Shown here one piece after another: positions 1 to 11,476 of a stretch of 64,000 nt of DNA. Numbering within the stretch: position 1 is the first letter of the stretch; every line of letters starts with the position of its first letter. The notes under the pieces were generated by a model, which did not search any database, had not been told where the DNA came from, and saw nothing but the letters and a program-made list of their open reading frames with translations. The position numbers were made by a program, and so were the translations under genes. Source of the DNA: Aphis gossypii (Eukaryota > Arthropoda > Insecta > Hemiptera > Aphididae); NCBI RefSeq assembly GCF_020184175.1, contig NC_065533.1, positions 21,722,695-21,786,694 on the forward strand, read 5' to 3'.

Positions 1-3000
1 TGTATATATAGGTAGTACCGACCGGATAAACATTTATTTGGGCTTTGTCACTATATATTAGCATATAATGTTAATATATATAGTGTCTGCAAAAGTTAAA
101 AAAAAAACAAATCACAAACCACTGAGAATAAATAGACGATTGTTGTTGTACTTTATCCGTACATATTTATATACCGAGTTCCGAGTTGTGTCCACAACAG
201 CGTGTTGTCTGACGACAACATATATATATATTTATACACTACAGTGAATGATAATACTATTGTCGTTTCGCAAACGTGATACAGTGAGCTCGCAGCTTAA
301 CGTGACCACTAGATTATTGAATCAGCTATTTATTGAATCAAAAAATAAAGACTTATTATTATAAACATCATACTCGTTTTATTTTTATTCAAATCATCAC
401 CGTGCGCACTGTATAGTTGAATAGTCATTATATGACTTTAATAGTTTATTGGATCTATAAATGCCAATAGTTTTTAGTTAAAATCAGAATTAGACACTTT
501 TCTAGTTTATAAGATTGGATCTGGGTGGTATGAAACTTATTGGAGATCAACATTCAAAATTCTCAATACATTTTAAAATAATCGACGAAAAATCAAAAAT
601 TTGTTAAATTATTAATATTATTATTAAAATAATTGATTAGTAACCTTATTGCTCTTACCAATTACACCGTCTTCTTCAAATTCTTTTCTAATCAATAATG
701 TATCATTAAATTCATTTTTATACATACATTACATATAATATGTACCTTGGTATAAATTAATCGATGACGAGGTAAACTCGAAACCTATTTTACATCAGAG
801 TGGTATAACTTACTTGCCGGATTTTTATAATTTGTAAATACTATTAAATTAATATAAAAAATTATTTTTGATAAATCAACCGATTAATAGTATATTGAAA
901 TACCCTATATTAACATGTCATTATACTCATTAGACATAACTATAATTAATCTTTACAATAAGTAAAACTTGCATAATAATATTATGTCATGGTAAAAGTA
1001 GATTATCGGGCAGCGTATATGGTTTATACATTCTCTGAGAGCAGTACTTGCTAATTTGTGTGCAATATTCACATTCACAGAATTTTTTTTTCATTTTAAA
1101 ATATAATTTATTACAATGCCAATTTAGTATTTACTATCGAGTATCGACAAATTATTCTTTAACTGGATAACGTGTATCTTGCAAGGACAAGCTGGTATTT
1201 TGACGAGTTGCTCAAGATCCGGCAATGTATATACCTACATTAACTAGCCATAATGTATTAGGTATGTTGCCCGCAACACATAGGTATATATATTTTATAT
1301 ATTTATTATAATATATTCATTTTAACCTATTTTGGGCGGACCAACAGTTCTCCCACCCCCGGACTTCACACAAGTTCCATCTATGCGACCATATAATTTA
1401 TGTATATTATTATGTTCGTGCCGCTTATATGACTGTTGTACGTTACATTATTTACGACGCTGTATAATTGGTATAATACTCCTCTAACTATACCCATTAA
1501 TTTAACGTTGATGCTTAAACTGCGTGTCATATTGTACGAATTGAATTAACAATTATTATATAGTATGTTCGCGACAATAGACTAGTTATTGTAAGTATAT
1601 TATATTATGCTGCAGTGTCTAACCGTGCATATAATATTATGTACCTACCTATCTACATGTTATACCTAAACATATTGTACGGGCGTATACGGTGACTTAA
1701 CCTAGATATAATAAACAGTGCGTAATGAGACACACACACACCAATATAAAAACCCCCCAAATTATTGTTTAAAAATTGATGAATAGTCAGTAGTCAGATA
1801 ATTTGGATGGGAGGGATAGTAGAAGAACAAATACAGGTGTGATGATTACATCTGGCAAGTACATTAGAAGTTTGTTGATTCAAGTGTATACAAAAGAGTC
1901 TAATGAAATGCTGTCAACGATTTAAATTCCACCGTGTATGGCTTATATACACCCTACAAATGTATTTTAAATAATATGGTTGTACTTCACTCGTTAAAAA
2001 TTACGTTAGGAAACGGTAGTTTATCTTTATGTTATATATATCAATACAGGCACATTATTATAGGTACTATATTGCTCAATGCTCGATGACAATTCCGATA
2101 TCTAATAAAAATCATTGAATTGTATATACCTATTATATAAACATAATTATTATCTATTATTTTAAACATTATGTTACCTATATTATAATGTATGTACACT
2201 ATACAGTAGGTAATAGGTATTATGTTGTTTTTCGTTATACTCTACAGTCCATATATCCATATATTATCCATATAACTACGGATAATAAATTATTAAATAT
2301 TAACATAGACAATTTGATTTCTTATAACTGATATATTATAAAGACCAAATAGCGAAATCGGAATTACTACTATTATATATATAGGTACATAATTTATCAG
2401 CTATGTATAGGAAAGTAGGTACATACTATATGGTATTTATACGTCTATGGTGTATCTATAGAAGATATTTTTACCATTTTTATGCTTCAAACAGTTAATT
2501 AAATGTTGTTCGAAATTTCATACAAATATTTGAATTGAGCTATTAAATTTAGCATATTATAATATTATGTAACTTTCAATTAATACAATTATTCATTGTA
2601 TTGTTGTAGTAGTAATTTAGTATAGGCAGTATAATAGCAGTAATTTAATGTTTTAAATATTTTTTTAATGTTATGCCGAAAAATAATATGTCTACCTTTA
2701 CCTACTCTAAACACAATAATTAACACATTAATTATACAGTAAACAACATAATTAAAGTTTAATAAGAATATTGTTAGTTTTAGAACTATTGTACCGTGTA
2801 CCTACATTGTTTATACCAACATATAATACATTAATACAATATGTGCACAACAGAATGGTATACTTTATCGGAGTTTTATGTTTATCAGCAATAAACACGC
2901 TCAAAAACCCGCTGATATGTAAAGAAATTAAGTAAGTACATAATAAATCACGATTAGATTTCCGGAATTTCAAATTAAATTATTATCTTATACGGCTACA

Positions 3001-4462
3001 CAATAGTATAATATAATATTAAGTATTAATATTTATTACGTAGATAGATTTTGGTGTACCAATATGACATATATATTATATATATTATACATTTATTATT
3101 ATAATATATTGTTATTTATTTTACATTTTATTGTAGGAGCATAATAATCTAATGTAGCTTAAATTTTATGAACATCATGTGCTGCCAACCAGTTGCAAAT
3201 TAAAATTTATACATTTTCTTATAAGCTTTAGACAATGATTCATTAATAGTACAATGGGTCTTAAATTGAGCCCCGTGGATCCATATAAAGGGTTCCGCCA
3301 GAGTAAGTGCTTCTTAGTGAGTGGATACATTCAATTACAAATAAATTCAATACCTATTATATAAATTTTAAGTATTGTAAATTACGTTGATTATTATGAT
3401 TTCTCATTTTTATTTTATAGCTTAAAATTTATATTCTTGGTTTTTTGGTTCCTTATAGATTTTAAAAACATAAATCCTCTGTAAAATTATCAAATTATTA
3501 TTTTTTTTTTGAAAAATGTAGTATAATATTTAAAAGTTCAAATTTTCAAAAATATAAAATATAGGTATAATGTATACATTAACAAAATTACCTTAATTTT
3601 TAGGTATGCATATTATTTTTATTAATTAAACAATTTAATTATTAAAATAAAACATTCTTTAATCATTTTGAACTTTTACTACTAAATTATTTTTAAATAT
3701 AAAAAAAAAAAAATTCAAAATGTACAATATACTTAGTTTTTAATAGTAGGTACCTATATAATATGGCAAGGGTGAGAAGTAATAATTATTTTTGATCTGC
3801 ATTTTTCCAAGACAGAAATTATAGTGTTTCTATTTACGAGCCATATTATATTATATTACTTGCATACAATTTTTTTTTATATTTATCAATCTGTTTCTTA
3901 GGTATTACAGTAGTAATAGTATTTTAGAATTTATATCAATTAGTAATTACCTATAAATAGTCACATAACGCATTACAACCATATAATCATGTGAATAAGT
4001 AAAATTTCTTTGCTTTGACAGTACTGCATGTTTTAACTTATTGATAGTATTATTATATTGTGTAGGTACATTTTCATAGAACAGCACGAGACTACAGAAA
4101 TAACTCTCATCTATCTGCAGATATAGCTGGATGCAGGTATAGCTGTATTGCAGTATTTACTGTATTTGACATAATATGTCAAACCTATTATATTATAATA
4201 GGTACACACATAGAAATATTGGTGTTGATTTAACAATAATCAAGTAGTTGAATATAAATAAGTTATATTAAGAGATATTTGTAGTACATTTGACGACAAT
4301 GACGTATTAAATTGAGTTACTTAGAGTAACAACACAAAAGTTTAAAATTATTCATAACTTATATTATTTTAAATAAACGTTATGCTTAAATTTATGTAAA
4401 ATTTAACTTAAAATAATTAAAATATATATTAATATGACATTTTAATATTATTAATTAAACAA
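1..4462. other. AT-rich non-coding sequence
   Basis: No coding frame of convincing composition, RNA gene or element end was recognised here. The sequence is strongly AT-rich with frequent TAGGTA/TACCTA and TATATA words, as in the other gene-free parts of the window. The two longest frames (73 and 67 codons) are low complexity and show no family resemblance. Confidence 0.6.
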
Positions 4463-4959
4463 TAATTCTGGGTCGAATCAACAGTCATAAATGTAATTTT
4501 GACCAACATAATATATTCTACGGAGAGCGGATTTGATAAATAGTATGATGTTAAATCAACTCCATTATAATTAGAAACAATGTGCGAATAAAAAGGAGTA
4601 AAATTTACTGGATATCTAAAATTAGCTCAGACTTCCCGTCGCCGTGTCCGTGTCGCCCAATTTTCCAAGATATTGATAACTGCGTTTGTATATCATTGTT
4701 CAACGTTCATGTGTGTCTGTGACTTATCTTTTATTTGGTTGTATTAATAGTTTTATTACGTTTAATGTGCTATTTCATACGTATTACGTAACCGATCACC
4801 GTCCGTCGATGACCAATTTGACAATGTTATTTCAAATTTTAATTCATTTTCATCTTTGCGTCTTGCGATACTTGCAACCACATACATAAATCGTTTACGT
4901 TTATGATAAATGTGCACAGTTATTTTGTATACATTTATGCATCAGCCATCACTACGAAC

Positions 4960-7900
4960 ATGGATTTGTTTCAAGATAAAGTACGTGTTAAATTAACTGT
5001 GTACCTATTTTTAAAGAGTTCAATTATTAAAGTGTAATTTTATTTTGCGTTCGAATATTTCTTTTTCTGTAATATTATAGTTTTTATATCCGAATTCATT
5101 CGCATCACAGACAACTGCAGTAGCACAGGAGTTTGTTGATGAACATTTTGAAAGTACTGAAGTCCAAGATATTTCAAATAATTATTATACTATCCCATCT
5201 ACATCTATAACGGCTGCATCAACGTCTAAGAACAGTTCAAGACCATCGCCATTGGAACATAAGAAATATGGTAATTATAAACCAATGGAATGGACGATTG
5301 AAGTAAGTTAATTATTTAAATATTTTAAATTCATATAGGTTATAGATTTTTAATTCAATCAATTTGAAATAGGTAGGTAGAATTTCATTTAAATAAAATC
5401 TTACCTAGATATATTTAGGGTTTATCAAAACATATAAATGTAACATAAATAAAATACTATAAGCTAATTTTTACTATTATTTTATTAACTTAATTAGGTA
5501 ATTTAACATTTTAAATAACTTTCCTATGCTTATTTATAAACAAACTATTTACACGCTATTTAAATACACAAGTACTTAACATATTTTAAGGACTAAATTT
5601 TCTTTATAGACATTATTAGATTTAATACACACAACCAATGACGGTAGATATATTTTAGCTGATGCTAAACGAAATGATGGGTCCTTATCTGATGATTCGC
5701 AGAATTTACTCACACAACTTTTGATAAACCATCTGTTTCAAGACAATAGCAAGTAAGAATATTTTTCATAATTATTAGTTTTTTATCCTATTAAAATAGT
5801 TAAAGTTTATATTACCTATAATATAGTTTCCATAGGTGCATGTGGGAAGTAAATGGTGTAATTTAATGTTAAATCTTTTTGCTAATAATAAAATCAGAAC
5901 AACATTAGATTCTATTTGATTTTAATAGTTAAAACTATAAAAGAGTTAATTTCTGTAGGTACATAGAAACACTGGTTTCATCAAATTGGTAGCATAGGTA
6001 CTTTATACGAATATAATACTTAGGTAATATATTTAAATTAAATATGTTGTGATAATGCAAAATTAAGTATGGTATGTATTAATCATTAAATGTAGAATAT
6101 TGTTTAATAACTTTTTATTTACTCAGAATAAAAAACTATCAAGTAAACTAATTTGAAAGTCACATATTTAAAAATGTTTAATTTTACAAGAATACAAGAT
6201 TTAAACATGAACTGAATCCAAAACTTAAGTCTGCACACACCTATGGGCTATGATTATTTACTGTAGTTGCAGAATAAAAAGACATTTGAACACAATATAG
6301 GTAGGTATAAGATTGATAATAATAAGTTGTATTGTTTATTTTACAGAGGCACTGATCTATTTTTTAGAAAAATTGCCGATTTAATTGTAGAAGTATTTCC
6401 TAAGGAGCAAAAAGTATGAATACTATAATATTAAAATACTTTTCACATTACAAATTTATAAATGTTATGTATCATTATTTTTAATTAATTCTTAGTAAAG
6501 TATAATATTTACAATATTATTTTTAGAGCGTTTACTTTATACCTGCTAAAACAGAAGGTCTGCATCAAGCACATGCCAAAGGAAAATTGATAGAACGATG
6601 GAAAAATGTGGCTAGACGTTTACGATCAGTTGGTGTCTTAAGTACTGTAAAAAAAAATTCCAAAATTTTGGCAACAGAACAGACAATTTCATTTTCTGGT
6701 AAAAATTTTTGTAGTAAACTGATTTAATAGGCTTGTAATAGTTTTACAAAAAATAAATAAAATGCACATAATATTTATGTAAAATTTAAATTTGTTGGTA
6801 AAATTATTATTGAATTACTATTAAATTACTTTTTTAATTTATAGAAGATATACATGCTGCCAAGCAATGGTTAGCAAATGATGGATTAACAGCTAGTTTT
6901 GAAGATGTTTTATGTAAGTGGCAATATACATTAGAATTAAGAAAAAATGAAATTCTGAATCCTAGTAGTCAATGTTTAACAGACATTTTTAAATCGTGGC
7001 CAGTTCTTCAAGGTCCAAGAGGATTTGAATTGGTATGTTCTTTGCATTTTTATTTACTTTAATAAAAAAGGTAAAAATAATATAGACTAAGAAACTTTTA
7101 TAATAAATATAAAAAGAAATTAATTTTTATTCCAGATTATTAAAGACTTTGAATTATGTTACTCAGACTCACATGAACAATTTAAGGATTGGAATTGTTT
7201 TTTGAATAGTTGGGATATATTTACTACTAAGCTCTTAAAAATTAGAAGAAGTTCTATTAAAGACAAATATGCTTTAAATCTTTTATCAGTACTAGATTTG
7301 GCTGAATTAAATGGAAGTATGTATAACAATTTATTTTTTACTAAACTACAACTAGTTTTTTCAAGTTCAGCTCAAATTTCTAATTTTATATTTTCTAAAC
7401 ATTTCTTATCTGAAGTAATAAAATATAAGTATTACTGTAGAGGGTTACTTCTATATAAAATATATACAAATACCAGCATACTCTAGTTTCACATACATAT
7501 TTTTTAAGTTTTATTATTATATTTATTATTATTAACCAAACTATGTTTTATTAAATTACTTTAATTTTTATTTGTTTTTTAGATGTAAAAACAACTCATG
7601 CTTTGAAATTACTTTTGCTTCCCTATTTAATTCCAACCAAAACTCTTATTTGCAATATAACCCAAAACGGACAAAATAAATCTTGGAAGCCATCTTTATT
7701 GGAATCTGCTTCAGCGTTTTCTTATTATTGCACAGTTAGTATAGTTGTTCTATACAATTTGACACTAATTTATTCTAATAATACCTTTAAATTTGAATAG
7801 AATCTCATTGGACTTCAAGAAGACATTGAGAAAAGGCGTTCAAAGTACAGTCAACAAGGAGCCACTATTCAACCTTATATAATTATTGTTGGTAAAGATT

Positions 7901-8136
7901 ATAACTCAATCGATACTTGTTATATTAGGGTAAACGAGAAGTTATGGTCATTTGGTTGTCCTGTTAAAGCATTTGAGGTTTGTTTTAAGTCTTATTTTGT
8001 TTTCAATTGTTCGTATCCCAAGGAGTGTTATGATCCTTGGATAGTAATTCAACAAGAGTTGTTTAAACTTGTAACTGCGTATGATAGATCAACTGCAATG
8101 ACAACTTCAGTTATTAATAAACTAAAATCATTGTAG
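4960..8136 (+). CDS. Nine-exon gene, intact 493-residue protein of unknown function
   Basis: I propose exons at 4960-4980, 5081-5302, 5610-5752, 6347-6413, 6527-6698, 6845-7032, 7136-7316, 7583-7734 and 7801-8136. All introns are GT-AG, all phases agree, and the total is 1482 nt including the TAG stop, with no internal stop. The start MDLFQDK is the first ATG of exon 1. The N-terminal ~80 residues are Ser/Thr-rich and look disordered. The middle (exons 3-7) is helix-rich and charged. The C-terminal ~110 residues (exon 9) form a compact block with DIEKRRSKYSQQG, QPYIIIVG and the aromatic/Cys-rich VCFKSYFVFNCSYP. No signal peptide, membrane segment or zinc finger is seen. From memory, similar C-terminal blocks occur next to transposase-like genes in other animals; I could not check this. 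The downstream neighbour is a transposase-like gene, so a helper role in transposition is possible. Function is unknown and the exon model is by eye. Confidence 0.7.
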
Positions 8137-8138
8137 AA

Positions 8139-8144
8139 AATAAA
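8139..8144 (+). promoter_or_regulatory. Polyadenylation signal of the first gene
   Basis: AATAAA begins two bases after the TAG stop of the nine-exon gene. With only 158 bp before the next start codon, the first transcript could end here, which would make the second gene a separate unit. It may also be a chance word in AT-rich DNA. Confidence 0.35.
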
Positions 8145-8294
8145 AACATTTTCATTTTTTAATTAATTTTAAACTTAACTGTATTAATTAACATTAATAT
8201 AAAATACTGTATTAAGAATAACAGAAATATATTTACTTTAAATCTCATTTTTATTGTACTTTGATATTTAAATTAATAAAAAGTAAAAGTAAAA

Positions 8295-10777
8295 ATGTAT
8301 TGCTGTTCATTATGTAATTTAAGATGTTCGTCGATTAATCAGCTTATTTTGCATTTGAAAGTCTATCATAACTTTAATGTTAACTCAATATACACATGTA
8401 ACCAAGGAGAATGTGTGAGGGATTTTCAAGGATCTGAAAAATTCAGAAAGCACTTAATGGTAGTTCATTCCCAGAATACTGAAACAATTAATTTGGATAC
8501 TCCATTGTTAGAATTTACTAATAATTTAAATAATAAATCTTCATTCGAGCATGAATCAAATCATATTTGTAGTGAAACTAATATAACATCTAGTGCAACT
8601 AATACAACATCTAGTACAACTAATACAACATCTAGTGCATCTTATAATGATATTATTATTAATTGTGTATTAGAATTTATTACCAGCTTGTATACAAAAC
8701 CAACTGTAACAGAAATCCTAATACAGCAAATAATAGATGGAGTATCCATGTTATTTTCCAGTGAGCTTATTTTACATTTAAAAAATAAAGTCATGTCTAT
8801 TTTAAAAGTATGCAGTGTTTCTGATAAAAATGAAATTATATCAATGTTTAATGACTTGGAAAACCCTTTTTTAAACTTTAAAACCGAATATCAACGAATG
8901 AAATATTTTGAGTCTAATAATTTAATTTTTAAATCTAAAACAATAGTATTGGGCTTTACTCCCGAAAAAAAAAATGTTTCAGGTATAGATAGACAAATTA
9001 TGGTACCAGTCCAAGGGCACTTGTTACCAATTAAACAAAATTTAAAACTGTTCTTTGAACTTCCTGGAGTTTATAATACAGCCTTAAAGTATACTGAAAA
9101 TTCTATGAAACAAAAAGATATTCTTACATCATTTTTAAATGGTAGTACTTGGAAATCGATTAAGTGTAAATTTTTTGACAAAATAGTTTTTCCTATTTTT
9201 CTTTACTATGATGACGCTGAAATGGGAAATCCATTAGGGTCACATTCAGGAATCCATAAAATGGGATGTGTATACTACACAGTACCTGCTTTTCCACCAG
9301 AATATTTATCGTCCTTAGACAACATATTTCCTGCTTTTTTATTTCATTCATCAGACCGAGGAAGTTCAAAGTTTGATAACAAAACTATTTTTGCTTCTCT
9401 TATTAAAGTATTTATAGATTTGCAAGAAAACGGAATATCTATTTCAGTAAATTCAGTTAATATTCAGGTATATTTTGTTCTTGGATTAATGCTGGGGGAT
9501 AACTTGGGTCTCAATTCTGTACTTGGTTTTGTAGAAAGCTTTTCGGCAAATTATTATTGTAGAATTTGTAAATCCCATAAATCAAGCCTTCAGAAAATGC
9601 TCTTTGAAAGTACTGAATGTCTTAGAAATGCTGAAAATTATGAATTAGATGTCTTAAAAGACAATGTGTCTGAAACAGGTATACGTGAACTTTGTGTATT
9701 CAATCAAATTCCCAATTATCACGTCACTGTAAATAGTGTATGTGATTTTATGCATGACATTACAGAAGGAGTTGCACGTTATGATATGGCATTAATCATT
9801 ACACACCTAATAAAAGATAAATATTTTACTTTAGAATGTTTAAATAATCGTATAATGTTATTTGAATATGGTTTCTCAGAAAAAAAAAATTCACCACCTG
9901 CAATTAACCAAAATAATCTGAATAACGGTTGTATAATTATGTCATCTTCAGAGATGCTTTGTCTAGTTCGATATTTGGATTAATTGTTGGTGAGCTGATT
10001 CCTATTAATACTGAAGTTTGGAAATTATATTTAATGCTACGTCAAATTATTGATATTTGTTGTTCGAGAAAAATTCAACCTGAATGTTCTTATTTATTAA
10101 ACAATATAGTTGCTGAACATAATCGGCTATATTTATTATTATCTAAAAGTACTCTAAAACCAAAATTTCACTTTCTAACCCATTATGGTAGTCTTTTAAT
10201 TAAAAATGGACCTTTAGTATTGACTTCTTCAATACGGTTTGAAGCAAAACATAAAATTTTAAAAGCTTTTTCTAATTCAATACCTTGTCGAATTAATCTT
10301 GGTTATACCCTTACAAATAAGCTTCAATTGCAGATGATAAATCGATATTTAACACGAACTGGTTTAAGACCAGATTTAAAACTAGGCCAATGTTGTATTA
10401 TTTCCTCAACTGTCGAAATATCATCTAGTTTCTTAAAGCAATTACCTATTGAATTAAAATCTTTTGTATCATGGATAGATTTTAAAGGTATATCCTATAG
10501 AGTTGGTATGGTTTTAGCATTAGAAGTAACTTTAGACAGTTGTATATTTGGAAAAATAATAAAATTAGTAATAGGTACCTCAATGATACCTTATATAATA
10601 TTTATTCCATTAATAACTATTGGTTTTGACAGCCATTTCCATGCTTATCAAGTAGAATTAAACAATGGACTGCAACTTTTTGGTAGTTATTTAACTAATT
10701 TACCAGATCCAACTCCTACTATTATTAGAACTTTGGATAATGGAACTCTGTTTGTATCATTAAGATATGCATTATAA
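8295..10777 (+). CDS. C2H2 zinc-finger transposase-like protein, one apparent frameshift
   Basis: A long intronless frame runs from the ATG at 8295 to a stop at 9983. The same protein then clearly continues one frame back to 10777, giving about 828 residues in all. The N-terminus has two C2H2 fingers (about residues 4-25 and 35-60: C-x2-C-x12-H-x4-H and C-x4-C-x12-H-x4-H), then a Thr/Ser repeat. The core has LGDNLGLN (D402) leading to a CRIC pair, CDFMHDITEGV (D484 and D488), and beyond the break RFEAKH (E codon 10241-10243). This D-D-E order, and the MHD-x-x-EG block resembling the MH motif of TNP2/EnSpm-type enzymes, suggest an RNase H-fold transposase of the CACTA/EnSpm group. That family call is inference. 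The break lies in the T run at 9974-9976 and is explained by one missing base. It may be a real lesion or an assembly error. The nine-exon gene lies immediately upstream. Confidence 0.65.
8574..8636 (+). repeat. Three 21-bp tandem units inside the transposase-like gene
   Basis: Three in-frame 21-bp units (8574-8594, 8595-8615, 8616-8636) encode the heptad x-T-N-[IT]-T-S-S. Units 2 and 3 differ at only their first two bases. They form a Thr/Ser linker between the zinc fingers and the core. The unit keeps frame, so copy number can change without harming the protein. Confidence 0.8.
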
Positions 10778-10838
10778 TGTGTAGATTGTATAATGTATTT
10801 AAATTGTAATATTTTGTTGTTTTATTAGTATTAATCAC

Positions 10839-10844
10839 AATAAA
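10839..10844 (+). promoter_or_regulatory. Candidate polyadenylation signal after the transposase-like gene
   Basis: AATAAA lies 61 bp downstream of the stop at 10777 on the coding strand, a usual distance for a 3' UTR signal. Chance occurrence is common at this base composition. Confidence 0.35.
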
Positions 10845-11253
10845 TTATTACCTACCTGTCTATATATTTTATTTATAATGTTTTAGTTTGCATAAATATA
10901 TTACATATTATTTATTTAATTATACATGTGACACAAATAAAGATTTGATTTATATACCTAGGTATAAAACAGAAAAAAATGTTAATTTATTTACTTTATC
11001 TCATGTATATACCTATAGAACATACCATAAATGAAAAATATCAAAAATCTTATTTGTAATGATTCATAGTACCTATTCAAATTATTGCTTGGTACTTATT
11101 ACAGTCAGTATTAGCCATATAGATTAAAAATACCTCAAAAGGTAAAAAAATATTAAAAGTATGTGGTAAAAATAAAATACAAGAACACTATTTTGAATAT
11201 TTAAAATTGTTGATTCAATATTTTCTTTCAATTAAATCAATACCATAAATGAG

Positions 11254-11466
11254 GTTATTTTAACACTTTCCTAGTGTAATTCTATATTAATTTATTCTTA
11301 TAAAACAACTACATTAATGAAGTTGAATTGAAGTAAATTTTATTTAATCTACATTATATTATACAGAGTTCATTTTACTAATAGTTGAAGTTATTTTAAC
11401 AATAAAATAACTTATTATAAACACCTACAATATAATTGTTTTAGATAAGGTTATGGTTATTTTAAC
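11254..11466 (+). repeat. Three copies of GTTATTTTAAC, subterminal-type repeats
   Basis: The identical 11-mer occurs at 11254-11264, 11390-11400 and 11456-11466. The second copy is followed by a partial inverted copy (AAAATAAC). No exact copy was found upstream of the two-gene unit. Clustering beside a transposase-like gene fits transposase-binding subterminal repeats, but this is inference. Confidence 0.4.
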
Positions 11467-11476
11467 CCAGAATTAA

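Larger units (their letters stand above)
4463..11475 (+). mobile_element. Candidate two-gene DNA transposon (or host-captured copy)
   Basis: Seen: two genes on the same strand only 158 bp apart, the second with a transposase-like core. An 11-bp sequence reads TAATTCTGGGT at 4463-4473 and its exact reverse complement at 11465-11475. The motif GTTATTTTAAC occurs three times in the downstream flank (11254-11264, 11390-11400, 11456-11466), like the subterminal repeats of CACTA-type elements. Inferred: these mark the subterminal regions of a mobile element carrying both genes. The true termini and a target duplication were not found, and an 11-bp inverted match can arise by chance in AT-rich flanks. 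The limits given are therefore the inverted motif, not proven ends. The alternative is a domesticated gene pair in a fixed host locus. Confidence 0.4.

Noticed and set aside
7202..7486. 94-codon frame treated as a separate gene
   Set aside because: It contains exon 7 of the nine-exon gene (7136-7316) and then reads into its intron.
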